DNA of 64,000 bases from Trichomonas vaginalis G3 (lineage: Eukaryota; Parabasalia; Trichomonadida; Trichomonadidae). Below, piece by piece: positions 9,881-19,200 of the stretch. The DNA lies in the NCBI RefSeq assembly GCF_026262505.1, contig NC_067207.1:11686082-11750081 (forward strand), read 5' to 3'. The notes under the pieces are model-generated. The model was not told the DNA's origin and did not search any database. It worked only from the letters and a program-made list of their open reading frames with translations. Position 1 is the stretch's first letter. Every line of letters begins with the position of its first letter. Position numbers and translations under genes: made by a program.

Positions 9881-11041
9881 TTAAGCAAGTAGTTTCTTTG
9901 GTATATGAACAAAGGTTTGCGATGGCGTTACACAGGTATAATTATCCTTATTTTCTTTACAAATGCACATACAGAATCCAGCTTGATACTTTACGCCCTT
10001 TTCTTCGTAATTGCTATTCAATTTCTTAATGGTCCTCTTATACTTTGATTTAACAAGTATATTTTTCGGAATTTGGCCTCTCAAACCAGAACCAACATGT
10101 TCTACATGATACATATTGCCTTTCTTATCTATACAATTAACATAATCACCTTTTCTGACTGTCCAAGCCTGGTTTGGATCATGATAATTTTCTGTAAGTT
10201 CGTAAACAGCTTGAGTCAAAGAAATGTCATAAACAACATTTGGCTGTATATAATCGAATATGTTAAACTCTATTTCGGCAGCAGGAGTAATAAATTGCAA
10301 CCTTGAAAGTTTTGAAGGACATTTAGTCGCCGGAAGTGGTCCGGAAAGGAATATTTGAGATAGCATGTCAGATTTAATTGGATGTGACTTGAAATGATCT
10401 GTGAATACCTTATTAATTATTGGCAATTTATCCAAAAGGTTTTGCATAACATCACTATACTGATCCAGTATGGTCTCGTAGGGTTCAAATAGGGCCTCTA
10501 TTTCGAAACAGTATTGTCTTCTCGCTTTTCCTAATAAAAGAGTAAAATCAATACATCTCTGCTCCAATTCGGAACACTTAACCTTAAGCTCTTCAACTTT
10601 AGATATATCTGTTTCATTTTCTATCATATGGCATGTTTCGATATATTCATCGTATAAGTTTTTATATTCGCTTTCTGTAAGATCTAGTCGCAAGTTTGCC
10701 TGCTCAATGCCTTCTTCTGCATTGTCAATTACAACTCCGATGTCGTTTTGCAGTTTTATTAAGGGGACTTTTGCGTTAGTTTCGTATTCTTTTACGATAA
10801 GTTTAAAAGCTGTACCTTGAATAATGTTTACTTGTATCCAGTCATGGACTTGTTGAATTTCGGAAGATTTATGCGTATCTGAGCTATCTATAGCGCCATT
10901 TAAACTTCTTGATCCGTTAAATTCCATTAAAATCTGAGTTAGAATATCAAGAGTCTCAGCAACGCTTTCGCAGAGTTCTTTTTTTGATTTAAGGTCCTTT
11001 ATCATTGCAAAACAGTAGTCATCATAGGGTTTCTTACTCAT
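9881..11041 (-). CDS. Coiled-coil (BAR-like) plus SH3 domain protein, 386 aa
   Basis: The start is ATG 11041. Residues 1-240 are long amphipathic helices rich in Glu, Lys and Leu (KVEELKVKCSELEQRC), with the length and character of a BAR/F-BAR-type membrane-curving domain. Residues about 275-330 match an SH3 domain: AVYELTENY (ALYDY-like), VRKGDYVNCID (the KGD turn) and GLRGQIPKNIL (G-x-(V/I)-P-x-N strand). BAR-SH3 proteins link membrane bending to actin assembly and endocytosis, which fits a phagocytic flagellate. The SH3 call is from visible motifs; the BAR call is inferred from helix content and architecture. After the SH3 there is a basic linker and a Cys-containing tail. Confidence 0.7.
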   Translation of the reverse strand: MSKKPYDDYCFAMIKDLKSKKELCESVAETLDILTQILMEFNGSRSLNGAIDSSDTHKSSEIQQVHDWIQVNIIQGTAFKLIVKEYETNAKVPLIKLQNDIGVVIDNAEEGIEQANLRLDLTESEYKNLYDEYIETCHMIENETDISKVEELKVKCSELEQRCIDFTLLLGKARRQYCFEIEALFEPYETILDQYSDVMQNLLDKLPIINKVFTDHFKSHPIKSDMLSQIFLSGPLPATKCPSKLSRLQFITPAAEIEFNIFDYIQPNVVYDISLTQAVYELTENYHDPNQAWTVRKGDYVNCIDKKGNMYHVEHVGSGLRGQIPKNILVKSKYKRTIKKLNSNYEEKGVKYQAGFCMCICKENKDNYTCVTPSQTFVHIPKKLLA

Positions 11042-11659
11042 TTCAATATAGTGTCCAAATTCTCACAAAATATTTTCACAAGAAAATACATAATTTGATA
11101 CATTGATCAAATTTAATTACGAATAAAAAGTATTTTCAATTTCGGCGTGTGAATTTTTTCTTATTGAATAATTTTCATGTAACGATTGAACTATATGCTA
11201 TCTAATAAACGTATTACATTCATTTGGTAAATATTCAAATAAACGGTTTTTCTTCTCTCAATATTGAATTGGAAATTACAATACCATCATAGTTATCGAA
11301 GCTAATTATGAGTCTATTTTAAAAAAATGACCTCACTAACATAACCAGAAATTGTATACGCTGAAAAATCAAGGCCATTTCACAATATTCTTCATTTGAT
11401 CTAGTAAATCGTATAGATATCGCTATCATTTGCTGATGAACTTTAAACACATTGCTACAATTCTTTAATTTCGAGTATCATTTTGAGGCAACTTCTTACA
11501 TATTCTCTAGATCCAATAACATCGTATATAAACTAATAATAAAAGTAAGCTTCCGAGATGAAAATGCATTATCTCTAAGCATTGTAAAGAGGATAATTCT
11601 TAAATCAATGATTTTTGAAGTTTATTCATAACAAATTACAGTAATATGTTTTTAATTAG
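11042..11659. other. Gene-free stretch (intergenic)
   Basis: About 620 AT-rich bases between two minus-strand genes. No supported ORF or RNA gene. It must carry the promoter of the SH3 gene, but no clear TCAYTW initiator is visible near that start. Confidence 0.5.
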
Positions 11660-12229
11660 TTAATTTAGGAGATTCGGAATAGCACATTTTTGTTGTTGGG
11701 AGTTTTTGACTCTTCCAATGCAGTGTTTATGCTGAAACTCAATGTCTTGGAGTAATCTCATCCTCGCGTTTACCAGATATGTTGATAGCTGCTTTTGAGA
11801 TACTCCATATTTGTCTGCTATACGTTCCTTCATGTCTTTGCTTGGATAAGGATTCATCCAATTCTGATAAATCCAAACCTTTAAGAGGTTTTTTAATTCT
11901 GAGGGCAAGTTCTTTCCTCTTTTAAGCTTCTTATTCCTTTGCTTGCCCTGTAATGAGTTAGTATTTTCATTACTTAATTTCATGTTTGCTATATCACTGT
12001 TTTCTTCAAATGTATTCTGTAAATCATTTGTTAATTCATTTTGATCTAAATTTACAGTATAGAATCGATCTATCATAGGGCTTGACAAATGTAAATAGTG
12101 TAGATCATCTAAATCCATGGATGTGCTCTCTAATTCATGGTTGATTCCATTTCCTGCGTTGAATATCATATCATTGGACGAATACAGTCCCTGTGGAATG
12201 CTCTCTAGCAAGAACAAGTCTTCTAACAT
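11660..12229 (-). CDS. TALE/KN-type homeodomain protein, 189 aa
   Basis: The start is ATG 12229, with a TCATTTT initiator about 10 bases upstream. Residues about 103-163 form a homeodomain: a basic N-terminal arm (KKLKRGKNLP), helix 1 to WIYQNW, the three-residue-extended loop with NPYPS (126-130) that marks TALE/KN homeodomains, helix 2 (KERIADKYGVS), and helix 3 QLSTYLVNARMR (147-158). The invariant Asn51 and Arg53 equivalents are N154 and R156, while the usual Trp48-Phe49 is Tyr-Leu. The N-terminal half is acidic and may activate transcription. It is likely a sequence-specific nuclear DNA-binding factor. Confidence 0.8.
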   Translation of the reverse strand: MLEDLFLLESIPQGLYSSNDMIFNAGNGINHELESTSMDLDDLHYLHLSSPMIDRFYTVNLDQNELTNDLQNTFEENSDIANMKLSNENTNSLQGKQRNKKLKRGKNLPSELKNLLKVWIYQNWMNPYPSKDMKERIADKYGVSQKQLSTYLVNARMRLLQDIEFQHKHCIGRVKNSQQQKCAIPNLLN

Positions 12230-12237
12230 CTATTCTG

Positions 12238-12247
12238 TTAAAATGAT
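12238..12247 (-). promoter_or_regulatory. Initiator (TCATTTTAA) of homeodomain gene
   Basis: Matches the trichomonad TCA(Y)T(W) initiator and stands about 10 bases before the ATG, the usual spacing. Confidence 0.55.
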
Positions 12248-12970
12248 TTAATAAACGTGTGATATTTCCTCTGAAAACAAATTGATAGAAACTCGAAAAA
12301 TTCATAACCAATTGAAATTTTTGATAGCGGCTCATAATGATAGTTTTAAAATTCTCTTATAAAATACTTAAAAAATTTTTGTTTTTGAATTGCTATCGAA
12401 TTCACAGTCATCAAATTTTTATTGAATTTTTTGAATGTGATTTGAGCAATTTTGCCTAAACTCTAGTGTTCATTATAAATCAGCTTCGTGATCATAGAAA
12501 TTAGAAAATTCCATCTGAACCATCAGAAAATGCAAATAAATTCAAATATCGTTAAATGCCAATCAAAATAAACTACAAAATAATAGACAGTATGAGATAT
12601 ACATACTTATTTAGAGTTTGTACCACTCCATCATGTTTGCTAAAAAATAATCTCATTTAAAACTCTGAAATATGAAGGATAAATGCATAAATATAGTCCT
12701 TTATAGTTAGAGTACGTTTGGATATGAACAATTGCGGGAAATTAATCAACCCATCAAGAAAAAAATATTGAGTAATGAATATTACTAAGGAAAAGATAGT
12801 ACCAGATGTTGTATCTGAATAAGCCATTGCAAGCTAGGAATATTCTTAGGATATTAATGGGCTGTATGAACATCGAATGAACTTAGGTTTTCGAATTGGT
12901 CATTTTACAACGAAAAACATATGAATTGGAAGCTCATTCTAGGGTATTATATAAGTGCTCAACAAGGCAC
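12248..12970. other. Gene-free divergent intergenic region
   Basis: Lies between the divergent starts of the homeodomain gene and the 13026 gene. AT-rich, without a supported ORF. Promoter elements for both genes should be here. Confidence 0.5.
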
Positions 12971-12977
12971 ATCTATT

Positions 12978-12983
12978 TCATTA
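12978..12983 (+). promoter_or_regulatory. Initiator (TCATTA) of the 13026 gene
   Basis: TCATTA fits the trichomonad initiator and lies 43 bases upstream of the ATG. A second, weaker TCATAG adjoins the ATG itself. Confidence 0.45.
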
Positions 12984-13025
12984 ATTACTGATTGTTTTGC
13001 AAAATAACGGGCAAAAATCTCATAG

Positions 13026-14099
13026 ATGAAGAAAACTCGTACTGAACAATATCAAACACAAACACAACAAAAAACATGGGAGAGAATGGATTTAATTTCC
13101 ATGGTTCCGCTTGATATTGATCCAAAAAGTTCTTCTCCACCTCCAAAATCAGCTCTGGAGCAAAATTACAATGTTAAAATCAAACCATTATCTAAATTTG
13201 GCAAAATGCTAGATTACAATATCAAAGCCAATGCTCTTGAATCTCCAGAAGCTCCACCAGAATTTAATCATAAAATTACTTCCTATAAACCAGCATTTAA
13301 AGTACCAGAAAGTGCAGAGCCAGAACCTGCCTCGTACAAACCTAACTTTAATGCTGTTAAAAAATCAATCATTGGTTCAAAAATTAGAGAAATACCAAAA
13401 GAAAACGTTAAAGAAGGAAAAACCACGCAAAACATACTTAATTCATTCTCATTAGGCTTGAGAACCTTTGATACCACCAAATTTACCCATCCTGTCGCCG
13501 AACCGTTAAATGATATCGATAAAGCAAAGATTTTCCCACCAAAATATACATATAAATTTGAAGACCAGCCATCAAGAAATGATGATATGTTCAAAACAAG
13601 CTTAAATACCAAAGCTGACTTTTATATGGAGCCAGCTCAGCCTCCTAAAGGAATAGAGTTCGGAAAACAAGTTGGACGCAAACATTTTGTTAAAGCTGAC
13701 GAAGGAAGAGATTACTCAGATCTTGCTGTTCCTCAATTAGATAAATTAAAAGAAAAAGCAATCGGAAACTTAAGTATGAGTCACCAGTTATCTAGAAATT
13801 ATGTTCCACCCAAAAATGAACGTGTTGCCTTCTTGGACTCCCTTTCTAAAGAACAGAAACAAATGCTTGAGAGAATTCAACCGAAAAGGTCTAGATCCAA
13901 GGTTTTACTTCCTCCTAAGGAGACATTTTCTCTCCAGGCATCCAGACCAGAAGTTCTTCCTCCAAGACCTTACTCAGAGTCAAAGTTCCCAATTGACCCT
14001 CTGAAGAGCTTGAAATACATATGGCCAAAGACTCCTTCGATAAGGATTCCGAACTCTCCAAGAGAAGTCAAAGATTTCTGGAAAGCTGGAAAAAAATAA
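13026..14099 (+). CDS. Pro/Lys-rich protein of unknown function, 357 aa
   Basis: The start is the ATG at 13026 and the stop overlaps TAATTTTA. The protein is basic and Pro-rich and largely without hydrophobic segments, so it is probably mostly disordered. It has loosely recurring KIxSYKPxF / EPASYKPNF motifs in the first third and PPKETF, PRPYSES and KFPIDPLKS in the last. Such composition is common in microtubule- and axoneme-associated proteins, so a cytoskeletal role is possible, but no domain is recognised. Codon use and the initiator-like upstream sequence support a real host gene. Confidence 0.7.
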   Translation: MKKTRTEQYQTQTQQKTWERMDLISMVPLDIDPKSSSPPPKSALEQNYNVKIKPLSKFGKMLDYNIKANALESPEAPPEFNHKITSYKPAFKVPESAEPEPASYKPNFNAVKKSIIGSKIREIPKENVKEGKTTQNILNSFSLGLRTFDTTKFTHPVAEPLNDIDKAKIFPPKYTYKFEDQPSRNDDMFKTSLNTKADFYMEPAQPPKGIEFGKQVGRKHFVKADEGRDYSDLAVPQLDKLKEKAIGNLSMSHQLSRNYVPPKNERVAFLDSLSKEQKQMLERIQPKRSRSKVLLPPKETFSLQASRPEVLPPRPYSESKFPIDPLKSLKYIWPKTPSIRIPNSPREVKDFWKAGKK

Positions 14100-14497
14100 T
14101 TTTATTTTTTTATATTAAAATTTGTTTGTATTTTTGCTATTTCCTAACATTTTTATCTAGATCTTAACTCCAAAATGAATTCCAGTGAATTTCACATTGA
14201 TAATTTGCTTCATTCCGAATTACCTCAGGATTAACTGCATGTTATGATATTTATTTGAATATATAAAAAGAGTTGAACTGCAAATTCCTCATGTATTATT
14301 ATAAGTAAGCTACCTTAACAAAATATTCTACATCTCTTCAAAAACTTTTATTTAAACACTCAAAATAGACGCTTTCCATTAGTAATTTAACCAAATCACC
14401 AATGAACTCAGATTTTAAATTACTAATGGTGATACACTCAAAATAGACGCTTTCCATTAAAATCTAAGTTTACGAGGATAATGTTTTTATTTAATGT
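14100..14497. repeat. Intergenic region with direct repeats and hairpin
   Basis: The 26-base sequence ACACTCAAAATAGACGCTTT... occurs at 14356-14381 and exactly again at 14434-14459. Between and overlapping them is a 13-base perfect inverted repeat, CCATTAGTAATTT (14376-14388) and AAATTACTAATGG (14417-14429). This lies just downstream of the GTPase gene's 3' end. A diverged copy of 14330-14372 is found at 16099-16141. Confidence 0.75.
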
Positions 14498-15736
14498 TTA
14501 TAATAAGAATTTTCCAACGGCATATCCGATCAATGAATTCAGCAATCCTCCGGATTTTTTCTTGATTACAACAGGCTCATTTTTGACAAAATGAACCCTT
14601 CTTGTTCCTGGGATTTCTTCATATTCTCCGAAACTTGCATCACCATCTGGGTTAATCTTGACGATTCGTTTGAATGATGCTGCAATCTGATTGTATCCTC
14701 CTTCAGTAATTTCAATCCAAGATTTCTCTGTTAATTCTTCGTGCGTCTTTGTCTCTCCAACTAGGATTTTGTTTTCGTTTTTGATTGACCAGTTACCTTC
14801 TTTCCTCTCATTGGTCTTAAAGTTGAATTTGACCTCTCTAACTAAGTCGTGTCTGATTTCGTATTTGTTTCCATTCTCATTTACGTATCCAGACAAGACG
14901 TTGTTTTGAGTTTCTTCTGTAACCTCTTCAATCTTTTCATTGTACTCTTTGACTGTTTCCCAGTCTGTGTAGTGGAAATCATTCTTATTACCATTAGGGA
15001 TAATCTTGAGTCTTGCACGGTCGATATACTTTTCATAGGTGATTTTACCTTCTGTAAAAGTATCAACCTTGACTCTTTCCTCTTTTTCTTCTTCCGTAGA
15101 GTATCCGAAAGTTGCATCTTTGATTTCGGAGGAACTGAATTTCTGGCGGCTGACTGCCCAACCATGGAACAGAGTCATGCTTTGAACACAAAACTCCACA
15201 TCAGGGGTTTGAGTATTTACATAATAGAATGGAATGTTTGGAACTGTTTTGGCTCCAGAAATTGATTGCAAATACTTTTCAAGCATTGGCTTATATTCCT
15301 TCTCCTTAATGTCTCTATCTGGAAATTCTTTCGAACAAAATGTCCAAAATACACAGAGATGAGAGAGGATCACATCTCCAAAGGCATCATATATGAACTT
15401 GACGACGTCCTTTACACCTTTTGTGAGTCTCAGTAGTTGGGCCTGTATGACAATTCCGATTGCGTTGATTCCAATAGGGAAGCTTTTTAGATATTGGGCA
15501 AGTCTTTGAATCTGCTCTTCTGTGATATGATCACCATCATCGAAGCCTTCTGTATCAATGACAATCCTCTCCATGCCATTTACGAGCTTTGTTTGCTGTT
15601 TAGGAACAAGAGTGCATGCACAAGGCTTTTGACTGGTGTCGAATATAGTGTCCTTTAAGTACAGGTTTCCAAGTGAACTCTTTCCTGATCCTGTATCACC
15701 AATGAACATTACACAAACATTGTTTTCAACATCCAT
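14498..15736 (-). CDS. AIG1/GIMAP-like GTPase, 412 aa
   Basis: The start is ATG 15736 (MDVENNV), chosen because TCATTTTTT stands 5 bases upstream as initiator and the GTPase core begins right after it. The P-loop is GDTGSGKSS (residues 13-21). G3 is DTEGF (61-65), preceded by a beta strand IVI. The pattern and spacing match the AIG1/Toc34/GIMAP group of septin-like GTPases. A classical N/TKxD G4 motif is not obvious. The C-terminal half is beta-rich and charged, and the last residues (SLIGYAVGKFLL) are hydrophobic and could act as a short membrane anchor. GIMAP-like proteins are used in membrane-associated signalling or vesicle control; the substrate role is unknown. Confidence 0.8.
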   Translation of the reverse strand: MDVENNVCVMFIGDTGSGKSSLGNLYLKDTIFDTSQKPCACTLVPKQQTKLVNGMERIVIDTEGFDDGDHITEEQIQRLAQYLKSFPIGINAIGIVIQAQLLRLTKGVKDVVKFIYDAFGDVILSHLCVFWTFCSKEFPDRDIKEKEYKPMLEKYLQSISGAKTVPNIPFYYVNTQTPDVEFCVQSMTLFHGWAVSRQKFSSSEIKDATFGYSTEEEKEERVKVDTFTEGKITYEKYIDRARLKIIPNGNKNDFHYTDWETVKEYNEKIEEVTEETQNNVLSGYVNENGNKYEIRHDLVREVKFNFKTNERKEGNWSIKNENKILVGETKTHEELTEKSWIEITEGGYNQIAASFKRIVKINPDGDASFGEYEEIPGTRRVHFVKNEPVVIKKKSGGLLNSLIGYAVGKFLL

Positions 15737-15740
15737 GTTT

Positions 15741-15749
15741 AAAAAATGA
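15741..15749 (-). promoter_or_regulatory. Initiator (TCATTTTTT) of the GTPase gene
   Basis: A strong trichomonad-type initiator 5 bases before the chosen ATG. Its position decides the start against an upstream non-ATG extension of the frame. Confidence 0.6.
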
Positions 15750-16243
15750 ACTGTCAAAATTTTAAAAAGGAAATTGAAACTATTCAATTTTTATCACCAT
15801 AATTATTATTTAATTTGAATTCTCTATAAATATTTGATTATTTTTATTTAGGATGGTTTTTATTTGAGTCTCATTTCACTTTTGAAATTTTCCAAAATGG
15901 GAAAAGCAAATCATTTCATGATAATATCCCCCAAATTTTAAATATAAATGATTTTTATATTAAAATATCACAAATGATAAAATCACAATTCGGAAAAAAA
16001 TTCAAAAAAAAATGTAAATCAAAAAAAGAGAATGAAGAAATTCAATGGCCTTAATTTCAATAAATTCATCCATCCTCCGGATTTTTTTACAATGAAACAC
16101 ATCTCTTCAAAAACTTTTATTTAAACACTTAAAAGAGGCGCCTTATCGTAGTTATTTAACTAAATCATGAAGATAAACCATTCAAAAATTGATAGGTAGG
16201 TATTTTGATTCACAGTTTATAAAAAAACAAACAATTATTTTAT
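15750..16243. repeat. Intergenic region with diverged copy of GTPase 3' flank
   Basis: No gene. Bases 16055-16088 resemble the last codons of the GTPase gene (shared CATCCTCCGGATTTTTT), and 16099-16141 resembles its 3' flank at 14330-14372 (shared CATCTCTTCAAAAACTTT). Together they are a small degenerate duplicate of the neighbouring gene end, in altered order. Confidence 0.6.
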
Positions 16244-19200
16244 TCAAACATGATTATTTCTAAACAAATATCCCCAAAACAGATTTCCTTTGACATCACC
16301 AATTGTCACTGTATCTGTTTGTCTGTGGTAACCTATGTGAGTTATTTTCTCATCAGATCTAAAAACAACTCCAATCTCTTTCATATTAAATGCTTCGTAC
16401 AAAACAACTAATTTTTCTTTGACAACACACAAAACATAGTCAATATCACAGTAATTTGTTGCAGTGCAGATATAAGATATCCTGTTCTGCATTGTCTTTT
16501 GAGCAACTTTGCATCCATTCAATGTATAAACAATCAAAGTGGATCCGTCCACAGCTTTCTGTGCGTGTGAAGCGCAGACAACAATGAGACCCATTCCGCT
16601 TGTTATTCTTACGATTGTCGGAATCTGTTCAGGCGGAAGACCCAAATCAATTGATCTGATGAACGAGAAATTGGAAAGAAAGCTCACGACGAGCAATCCA
16701 TCCAAACTGCAGCTGACGACAACACCGAAACCACTTTGGCAAGAGCAGCACTTGATACAATCCGCGTGAGCCATGATCGATAAATTATCCTGGAGTTCTC
16801 CCTTTTCGTTGAAATCCCATTCGACTAAAATGGAATCTCCACCTCCAGTGATAACTTTCGAGCCATGGATGCAGAGAGAAAAGATGCTCTCGACGTGTTT
16901 CGTTGATTTGCTTTTGACAATGCTGCAATTCGATTTCACGCAAATCAAATCACTCGAATTCGCCGTGGAGAAAGCAAAATAAATCTGCTCTTTGTCGCCG
17001 GTCGCTACGACATTGATTTCGTCATAGACTTCTTTCGAAATCTGTGAAATACTCTGGTTATTGTTAGTAACACGACATAAATGAACTAAACCGTTATTTG
17101 ACAATGTAAACAACAGAATTTTGTCATTTGCATTTTCTCCGACCAATTTGACAGCAATGATCGGATTTTCCGACATCTTTACATGGCAAAACGGTTTCTC
17201 GGAATTTCCGAAATTTCTAGGAATTCTCTTTTTATGCGGTTGGTCGAATAATTTTCTTGGAATTGACCCTACGTGATGCAGCATCTGTTCTATCATCAGT
17301 TTGTCATCTTCGCTTGGGAATTTCTGCCAGACATCTTGATACAAATGTGGATCAAAGGTATTGTCACTTTCTGACGCTGGCAAACCGTTTTGCTTATAAC
17401 CCCAAATCAAGTCAATCCAATCATTTATGTGTTCTGACACAAAATCGCTTTCCAAAGCTTTCTTGTGCAGATAAATGAATTCCTCTGGCGTTTTTGCCCA
17501 TTTTGGCAAAATTACATCGCCGTTCTGACAGCCAATGTCAAAACCGTCGATGTTTTTGAGGAATTCAGGGCAGAAGAAGAATTCTGGAGTCAATTCTCTG
17601 AAATTGTTGTTAGAACTTTTCACGTTTTCGTAACTCTCCGGAATGGAATAGAAAATTCTCGTCGGATGATCGAATTTTCCATCTTGTAGTTGAATGTGAG
17701 CGGTTGTAAACGGTTCTAACCTTATTAAATAATGTAGCACGTTTACGGAGCAAGAATACATGTTGTGGTACAAGAATTTCTCGGCGGAAATGGAGTTCTC
17801 GCTCATAAACTTCAGTTTCTTAAGTCTCTCAATTCCTAACGCGCCGATAGGTTTTGAGAGGTCTCTGAAAATTGAGGGATCATTGAAATCCAAAGAATCA
17901 ATGTCATATTTATCAATAATCCACGGAAAGACTGGGTAGCACTCTATATTATTTATAGATCTACCAGAAAACTCATTTAGCCACATCAGATATTCGAAAG
18001 TGGAAATTTCGTAATTTTGCCACTTCGTAGTAAATTTTTCTATTTCATTTTGAGGAGAATTCATGTGGACAATCGCTTCATTGTTCATAGGAATACTCTT
18101 CAAATAATTTAATATTTTGTTGTGGTTATTGTCTATCTGACTAAAATTGAATAGATATGATCGTCTGGCGGTTGTGTAAACTTCAAAAGCGGTTTGTCTT
18201 TGTAAAACGTATTTCGGAATTATTCTGTGTATTTCGTCATGTTTTATTTCGATTGTTCTTGAGTTTTCTGACGAAAAAGTGTATCCGTTTACGTTTACAG
18301 TAAATGTTCCATGCTTTATCTTGTCAACTTGTATCATATCGCAAGGGACTTTCCATATGTAAGACTTTTCTTCAACAATAGGAATTTTCATTGTATCTGG
18401 TGGTAAATTGTAAAAAGTGTCAGAATCTGATCTGATCATGAAAGATTTCGATTGATCTCTTCTCAAAGAAGCCTCGATATGAGGATCGAACCTAGAATTC
18501 CTCTTCAAAAGACTTGGACACATCATTTTGTCGTACATTGCAAATCTCTTGTAATGTATATGCATTGCCAATTTCTTTTGTTTGAAGAAAGGAGATCTTT
18601 CATGAGAAATCGATGCCCAAAGTGTTCTCCATTGTCTGGAACTTGTTTCAAAGATGGTTTGTAATGGTTTATTTGTGTTATCGTCAAATTCATTAATAAA
18701 CCCTTCAATTTCTTTTTGAGAGGGAATGGCGGATTTTTCAATGAGTTCTTTGAATAATGCAATCAATATTTCATCAATGATATTCATCTCTGAAGGTGGT
18801 TGGTCGCAATAGTTATTGAACGCATGGTATCCGTTCATGTAGATCTTTATATCGCTCCAGTTTTGGCCGAATTTCTTCTCAACTTCGTCGTAAATCGGTT
18901 TCAAGTAAGAATTGAATGGAATTCTTACGATGAAATATCCAACAAACATCAGCATTTCGTCATTCACGTCTGCTCTTGATATTTCGTCTTTCAGAATGGG
19001 TATCAATTCTTTGTAGTCATCAATTTTTGAATCTGGAGTGAAGAATAATGATAATAAAACAAAGATTTGCTGATCTAATGTATGTGGATATTTTTCTGAC
19101 AAACTTGACATGTATTTGACGGTTTTGACGGCCAGTTTACGATCAATCCATCTACCTTGACTGTCCAATCTCTTGGAAAACACCTTGGAAGGTATCGCGT

